From an uncultured Prevotellaceae bacterium (lineage in GTDB: Bacteria > Bacteroidota > Bacteroidia > Bacteroidales > Muribaculaceae), in NCBI GenBank assembly GCA_900322135.1, contig ONYP01000050.1:1-45995 (forward strand): a DNA stretch of 45,995 bases, in the 5' to 3' direction. The notes under the pieces were generated by a model. It did no database searches. It had not been told where the DNA came from and saw nothing but the letters and a program-made list of their open reading frames with translations. Both the position numbers and the translations under genes were made by a program. Each line of letters starts with the position of its first letter. The stretch's first letter is position 1. Of this stretch, positions 42,498 to 45,995 are shown one piece after another.

Positions 42498-42530
42498 CCC
42501 GCTCATCCGTGAGGACCGGCGGGTTCTTTT
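42498..42530 (+). terminator. Rho-independent terminator after the structured RNA
   Basis: CCCGC (42498-42502) pairs with GCGGG (42519-42523) around an inner TCA/TGA pairing, followed by TTCTTTT. It closes the interval that holds the candidate RNA and separates it from the next small genes. Confidence 0.6.
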
Positions 42531-42555
42531 GATAACAACTAATTCATTATTATAT

Positions 42556-42756
42556 ATGGAGACAATGACAACAAACACTACGGACACAATCCGTAACATG
42601 AAGGTCGGCGATGAGCTGACCTTTCCCATCGCCAAGGCCGACACAATCCGCACGATCGTGTGGACACGGCTGCTGCCTGAGCGTTCTTCGGGAATGCGCT
42701 GGACTACGATCCTGGACAAGGAACTTGCCACCATCACATTGAAGCGCATAGAATGA
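42556..42756 (+). CDS. Small phage protein of unknown function
   Basis: A 66-residue protein from the ATG at 42556. The N-terminus is Thr-rich (METMTTNTTDTIRNM), followed by KVGDELTFPIAKADTIRTIV and a C-terminal strand ATITLKRIE. It may be a small beta-rich DNA- or protein-binding fold. The stop overlaps the start of the next gene (ATGA), so translation is coupled. Not recognised. Confidence 0.55.
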   Translation: METMTTNTTDTIRNMKVGDELTFPIAKADTIRTIVWTRLLPERSSGMRWTTILDKELATITLKRIE

Positions 42757-42977
42757 CACGCCAGGACATCGAGAACCGTTTGCTTGAGAACATCCTCGCA
42801 GTGACTTCGGGGATGATCATCGGCAAGCGCACCGCCGAAAAGTTAGTCGGCGGTCCCAAGAAACTGGAACGGCTGCTGACCGAAGGCAAAATCGGCTGCA
42901 CCGGCAAAGGAAAAGGCCAGAGCGGCAAATGGCGCTTTGACCTATCCTCGGTTCTGCAACACTGCAGGCCTGCATAA
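42753..42977 (+). CDS. Small putative DNA-binding phage protein
   Basis: A 74-residue basic protein. The pattern GKRTAEKLVGGPKKLERLLTEGKI, then a Gly/Lys-rich turn and WRFDLSSVLQHC, resembles the winged helix of excisionase-like or helix-turn-helix_17 proteins, in which a short helix pair is followed by a wing and the residues naming the column. It overlaps the preceding gene by four bases. The assignment is tentative. Confidence 0.5.
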   Translation: MTRQDIENRLLENILAVTSGMIIGKRTAEKLVGGPKKLERLLTEGKIGCTGKGKGQSGKWRFDLSSVLQHCRPA

Positions 42978-43015
42978 TCGCCACAAAAGTCAAACAATTT
43001 AAATCACGGAAAGAA

Positions 43016-43204
43016 ATGAAGAAGTTTATGTCAATTCTCGCAGCGGTGCTTTTATGGTCGGTGTGCTTCGTGCCCGCCGATGGCGCACCGCTCAAGACCT
43101 ACATCCTCTGGGCTGTCTATGTGGTATGCATCCTTTGGGTTGTGCGCCTGTTATGGCAGCGCATCGAGGAGGAAGATAGCGCCTCATCGACTGGCGATAA
43201 ATGA
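43016..43204 (+). CDS. Small membrane protein of the phage region
   Basis: A 62-residue protein with two hydrophobic segments (about residues 5-20 and 27-47: WAVYVVCILWVVRLLW) and an acidic, Ser-rich tail (EEEDSASSTGDK). Two membrane passes, or a signal peptide plus one, are possible. No family is recognised. It is followed by a terminator, so it ends the first early transcript block. Confidence 0.5.
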   Translation: MKKFMSILAAVLLWSVCFVPADGAPLKTYILWAVYVVCILWVVRLLWQRIEEEDSASSTGDK

Positions 43205-43225
43205 GTCGATCATGTAACACCCCCC

Positions 43226-43259
43226 GGTGCGGGGTTGAGACTACTCCCCCGCACCTTTT
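43226..43259 (+). terminator. Rho-independent terminator before the recombination genes
   Basis: GGTGCGGGG (43226-43234) pairs perfectly with CCCCGCACC (43247-43255), followed by TTTT. A promoter-like TACCTTTA at 43326-43333 (one mismatch to the -7 consensus) lies downstream and may start the next transcript. Confidence 0.75.
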
Positions 43260-43378
43260 CGTTAAACAATGTTGGTGGGCACAAAATAGGGCATGAAACA
43301 CTGCTCGTATCTCGCCAATAATCACTACCTTTACAATGCTTTAATTACTATAAGTCAAACATTTAATTCTTACGGAAC

Positions 43379-44056
43379 ATGGAAAAGAAAGAATTGAAGA
43401 GCGTATTCGCTACGCTGAACGCCATCAATGTGAATGAGCACATTGAGAAGAAGAAAACGGGGGAGAAGAACCCCGACGGAACCGAAAAGACTCTTTCGTA
43501 CCTCTCATGGGTATGGGCTTGGGGTCAGGTCAAGCAGTTGTATCCTGATGCCAGCTATGAGGTTAAGCACTGGGATGGCAAACCCTACCTTTGCGATGAA
43601 CTCATTGGCTTCATGGTCGAGACATCTGTCACCATCCAGGGTGAGACGATGACGATGTGGTTGCCTGTCATGGACAACAAGAACAAAGCGATGAAGGCTG
43701 CGCCCTATACCTACAAAACCAAATACGGAGAGAAGGAGGTAGCACCTGCCACTATGTTCGACATCAACACCGCAATCATGCGTTGCCTGGTCAAGAACCT
43801 CGCAATGTTTGGTCTCGGCCTCTACATCTATGCGGGTGAGGATTTGCCCGAAGAGGACGCCAAGCAAGCCAAGGAGGCTGCAACCGCAGCTGCTGCCGCT
43901 GACCTTCCCAAAGCCATTGAGGAGGCCAAAACCTGCAAGAGCCGCGATGCCATCAACGCTGTATGGGGAAAGTGGACAGCCAAGCACCCCGAGTTCGCCA
44001 CCCAGGGACACGAGTTCTACAATGCCATCGTGGCAGTCGGTCAATCAATCAAGTAA
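43379..44056 (+). CDS. DUF1071/Sak3-type single-strand annealing protein
   Basis: A 225-residue phage recombinase of the Rad52-like annealing superfamily, DUF1071 branch. Family hallmarks are NVNEHIEKKKTG, LSYLSWVWAWGQVKQLYPDA, MWLPVMDNKNKAMK, and the conserved block ATMFDINTAIMRCLVKNLAM followed by FGLGLYIYAGEDLPE. The Ala-rich linker and C-terminal helical segment (about 165-225) are less conserved. It should anneal complementary single strands made by the exonuclease encoded 12 bp downstream. A promoter-like site lies about 45 bp upstream. Confidence 0.85.
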   Translation: MEKKELKSVFATLNAINVNEHIEKKKTGEKNPDGTEKTLSYLSWVWAWGQVKQLYPDASYEVKHWDGKPYLCDELIGFMVETSVTIQGETMTMWLPVMDNKNKAMKAAPYTYKTKYGEKEVAPATMFDINTAIMRCLVKNLAMFGLGLYIYAGEDLPEEDAKQAKEAATAAAAADLPKAIEEAKTCKSRDAINAVWGKWTAKHPEFATQGHEFYNAIVAVGQSIK

Positions 44057-44068
44057 TTTTCAGCGATC

Positions 44069-45100
44069 ATGATAAAATTTGAGGATTTAAAGCAGTCGGC
44101 GGTAGTGTTCGATGAGGCCACTCATACCTACCGCCGTGGCGATGAGCGACTGAGTGGTATCACCTCGCTCATCCACGATGTGTTGCAGTTGGGCGTTTAC
44201 CCTGACGCCAGTGACTATGTGCTGAAGGTGCAGATCCCGAAAGCCGGGTATTACGGCACCTGCGTCCACAAGGCCATCCAGATGTACAACTCCATTGGTA
44301 TCGAAATGACCAAGTTCCCCGAGAAGGAGCACCCCACCGCAGGCACATTGCCCGCACAGGATGTCACCGATGACCTCGCCGCCTACAAGAGCCGCAAGCC
44401 ATACAAGGTGAAGACACTCGCCAGCGAGTTCACCGTCAGCATGGGCATGTTCGCCTCGCAGATTGATGAGATTTGGGTTGACGATGAAGACGGCATCTAC
44501 CTGGTGGACTTCAAAACGAACAACCTCGACTATTACCCCGGCAATGCCGCTGGTCTGAAGGAATACCTATCATGGCAGCTCAGTTGCTATGCTGTGATGT
44601 TCGAGGCGCAGACTGGTTACAAGGTCAAGGGCCTTGTAGGTTTTTGGCTGCGCAAGGGTGACAGTGACCGTTGGGACATCGTCCGCCAGCCTGATGAGAA
44701 GGTGCTGCAACTCCTTGAGACGGAAATCCTGCCCAAGCCGCATGGAGGCTTCATATACATCAATGATGCGATGCAGGTATCAACACCCCATGTGGATGAA
44801 TTGAAGCCAGCAGAGGCCAAATCTGAGGCTCTGGTGGTACCTCCTGAGATTACCACTGCTATCGCCAACCTGGTCAAGGCCGAGAAGGCCGCCAAGCTGA
44901 TGAAGGACAAGCTGCGTGAGCTCATGGAGGCCAACGGCGTCACCAAGTGGGAGTGCGATGCCTTCACTGCTTCAATCGGCAAGGAGTCAACAGCGACCAC
45001 ATTCGACTCAACGGCTTTGAAGAAAGCCGACCCTGAGACCTACAATAAGTATCTCAAGACAACCACCCGCAAGGGAAGTTTCACCATTAAAGCGAAATAA
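44069..45100 (+). CDS. Phage PD-(D/E)xK exonuclease
   Basis: A 343-residue nuclease of the RecB/YqaJ-like PD-(D/E)xK fold. The His/Glu-containing helix is YYGTCVHKAIQMYNSIG. The catalytic core is SQIDEIWVDDEDGIYLVDFKTNN, with the Asp and the D-x-K pair, and the motif QLSCYAVMFEAQTG follows. The C-terminal 100 residues form a helical region with LVKAEKAAKLMKDKLRELM and a beta segment ending FTIKAK, as in phage nucleases linked to annealing proteins. With the DUF1071 protein and SSB it forms a two-component recombination cassette. It starts 12 bp after the annealing protein. Confidence 0.85.
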   Translation: MIKFEDLKQSAVVFDEATHTYRRGDERLSGITSLIHDVLQLGVYPDASDYVLKVQIPKAGYYGTCVHKAIQMYNSIGIEMTKFPEKEHPTAGTLPAQDVTDDLAAYKSRKPYKVKTLASEFTVSMGMFASQIDEIWVDDEDGIYLVDFKTNNLDYYPGNAAGLKEYLSWQLSCYAVMFEAQTGYKVKGLVGFWLRKGDSDRWDIVRQPDEKVLQLLETEILPKPHGGFIYINDAMQVSTPHVDELKPAEAKSEALVVPPEITTAIANLVKAEKAAKLMKDKLRELMEANGVTKWECDAFTASIGKESTATTFDSTALKKADPETYNKYLKTTTRKGSFTIKAK

Positions 45101-45102
45101 TC

Positions 45103-45552
45103 ATGTCAGTCAATAAAGTTTACCTTCTCGGGAATGTTGGCCGCGACCCCGAAGTGAGGACATCACAAAGCGGCAAGTTCGCCACCTTCACCCTCGCCAC
45201 TACCGACAGGGCATACACCACGAAGAGCGGCGTTCAGGTTCCTGAGCGCACCGAGTGGCACAACATCATTGTAGGCTCTAACGGGCTCGCCGAGGTCTGC
45301 GAAAAGTATGTCAGGAAGGGCACCAAGCTCTTCATAGAGGGCAAGATCAGGACACGCAAGTACACTGGCCGCGACAATGCCGAGCACTATGTCACCGAGA
45401 TACTCGTTGACAACTTCGAGTTGCTTGGCGGCAAGCCTGAGCAAGCCAGTGCGCCTGCAGCTTCTCCCAATCCGCCGTTCTACAACCAGCAGCGCAGTCA
45501 AGCACCCGGTGCTCCCTCGTTTGACGGGAGCGGCAACCCTGCACCTTACTGA
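45103..45552 (+). CDS. ssb: Single-stranded DNA-binding protein
   Basis: A 149-residue SSB with the OB-fold start SVNKVYLLGNVGRDPEVRTS, then FATFTLATTDRAYTTKSG, EWHNIIVGSNGLAEVCEKYV and KLFIEGKIRTRKYTGRDN. The tail is Pro/Ser/Gln-rich and ends GNPAPY, without the acidic DxxPF-type tip that recruits host proteins. It may therefore not bind the usual host partners, as is seen in some phage SSBs. It lies 2 bp after the exonuclease and 1 bp before the next gene. Confidence 0.92.
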   Translation: MSVNKVYLLGNVGRDPEVRTSQSGKFATFTLATTDRAYTTKSGVQVPERTEWHNIIVGSNGLAEVCEKYVRKGTKLFIEGKIRTRKYTGRDNAEHYVTEILVDNFELLGGKPEQASAPAASPNPPFYNQQRSQAPGAPSFDGSGNPAPY

Positions 45553-45553
45553 T

Positions 45554-45811
45554 ATGGCACAGCGTGTTGAATGCGGGCAATTCCTCGTCATCGAGGCTTC
45601 CCGCGCTGAAATGCACCGCGCATGCGGCTCCCCTGGTATCTGCGACTACTGTGGCAAGCCTCATGAGGATGGTTACTACATCGCAGTCCTCAACCAATGG
45701 TTCTGCCCCAAGTGCTACGAGGAATGGAAAGAGGATGCGAGGTACTACCCGCAAGACAGGCCAGTCGAAGAGCGGAATTATCAGTATTACTCCAAACTGC
45801 TTGGCGTATGA
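45554..45811 (+). CDS. Zinc-ribbon-like small phage protein
   Basis: An 85-residue protein with two CxxC pairs, C30-DY-C33 and C51-PK-C54, spaced as in a zinc ribbon or half-LIM module (GICDYCGKPHEDGYYIAVLNQWFCPKCYEEW). The N- and C-terminal parts are not recognised. The ATG lies one base after the ssb stop, and its own stop overlaps the next start (ATGA), so it is within the recombination operon. It might bind DNA or a recombination partner. Confidence 0.7.
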   Translation: MAQRVECGQFLVIEASRAEMHRACGSPGICDYCGKPHEDGYYIAVLNQWFCPKCYEEWKEDARYYPQDRPVEERNYQYYSKLLGV

Positions 45812-45995
45812 TAATCCACCTGCGAAAAGACCAGGGCCATGTCACCGACCAAAGGACGCTTGACCAGTGCATGGCGTTCCTCCCGAACGGTGACTATGTG
45901 GCAACCATAGAGACCAGGGCGCAATGGGAGAAGCGGCAACCCCGCACACTCAGCCAGAACGCCCTGTTCTATGTGTGGTGCCATCACATAGCCGC
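45808..45995 (+). CDS. NinB-like recombination protein, cut by the window edge
   Basis: The first 62 residues are visible. MIIHLRKDQGHVTDQRTLDQ leads to the segment RTLSQNALFYVWCHHIA, which resembles the RSLxQN-type helix near the N-terminus of phage NinB/Orf proteins that bind single-stranded DNA and assist annealing recombination. Context supports this, as it follows the annealing protein, exonuclease and SSB. The start overlaps the preceding stop by three bases. The rest lies outside the window. Confidence 0.6.
   Translation, partial: MIIHLRKDQGHVTDQRTLDQCMAFLPNGDYVATIETRAQWEKRQPRTLSQNALFYVWCHHIA

Larger units (their letters stand above)
40542..45995. mobile_element. Left part of a prophage or phage-like integrative element
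   Basis: The genes form a phage early-region order: leftward repressor operon, operator-promoter region, small early genes, a non-coding structured segment, then annealing protein, exonuclease, SSB and a NinB-like protein. The element runs past the right window edge. The left boundary is set at the end of the repressor operon and is uncertain. No integrase, structural gene or att repeat is seen, so an integrative or mobilisable element with a phage recombination cassette remains possible. Confidence 0.7.

Noticed and set aside
40542-45995. Complete prophage with both ends in the window
   Set aside because: No integrase, structural or lysis genes and no att repeats are present; only the left early part can be supported.

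Overview
The window comes from a gut-type Bacteroidales chromosome, probably Muribaculaceae or Prevotellaceae. The evidence is the gene content: a FeoA-FeoB fusion, a T9SS plug-domain (DUF5103) protein, an OmpP1/FadL-type porin, NspC, a Bacteroidetes-type HsdR_N protein next to holA, and dockerin-tailed secreted hydrolases. The promoters agree: many genes are preceded by the Bacteroidetes -7 motif TAnnTTTG with a TTG 19-20 bp further upstream, and Shine-Dalgarno sequences are weak. The family assignment is inference only.

Layout. 0.2-2.9 kb: iron uptake on the minus strand (feoAB plus a Cys-rich FeoB partner) with its promoter, a 20-bp palindrome and a terminator. 3.2-7.3 kb: TrmN6, an aromatic/Gly-rich exported protein and an outer-membrane porin. 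7.5-13.1 kb: a MerR regulator facing alaS across a symmetric promoter pair, then a Na/Ca antiporter and the DUF5103 protein. 13.1-20.7 kb: a long minus-strand gene train of small exported proteins of unknown function, a broken UvrD/PcrA helicase and nspC, headed by a truncated HsdR_N protein. 20.8-29.8 kb: an M64 peptidase, holA, and three secreted hydrolases (a GH53 galactanase and two tandem S8 subtilases) that all end in dockerin-like repeats. 29.9-33.3 kb: gpmI, ridA and a C1 peptidase on the minus strand. 33.4-39.7 kb: a plus-strand train of lipoprotein, mutS2, M3 peptidase, lipoprotein and GNAT. 39.8-40.3 kb: an Ala-rich lipoprotein.

From about 40.5 kb to the right edge the content is a prophage or phage-like integrative element in early-region order. 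It has a leftward XRE-type repressor followed closely by an exported protein. Two equally built operator-like palindromes lie 21 bp apart over the early promoter. After a small coiled-coil gene comes about 500 bp of non-coding, hairpin-dense sequence that contains tRNA-like folds and ends in a rho-independent terminator. Small genes follow, then a recombination module: DUF1071/Sak3-type annealing protein, PD-(D/E)XK exonuclease, SSB, a zinc-ribbon protein and a NinB-like protein cut by the window edge. No integrase or att site is visible.

Two themes deserve attention. First, the 42.0-42.53 kb stretch is the best candidate here for an undescribed structured RNA. Second, four genes between 16 and 33 kb carry internal lesions relative to their families: the helicase, the HsdR_N protein, the C1 peptidase and an exported protein. 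Either this genome is decaying locally or the assembly has dropped short segments. Intergenic heptamer arrays recur at four places and twice sit at or just upstream of a start codon.
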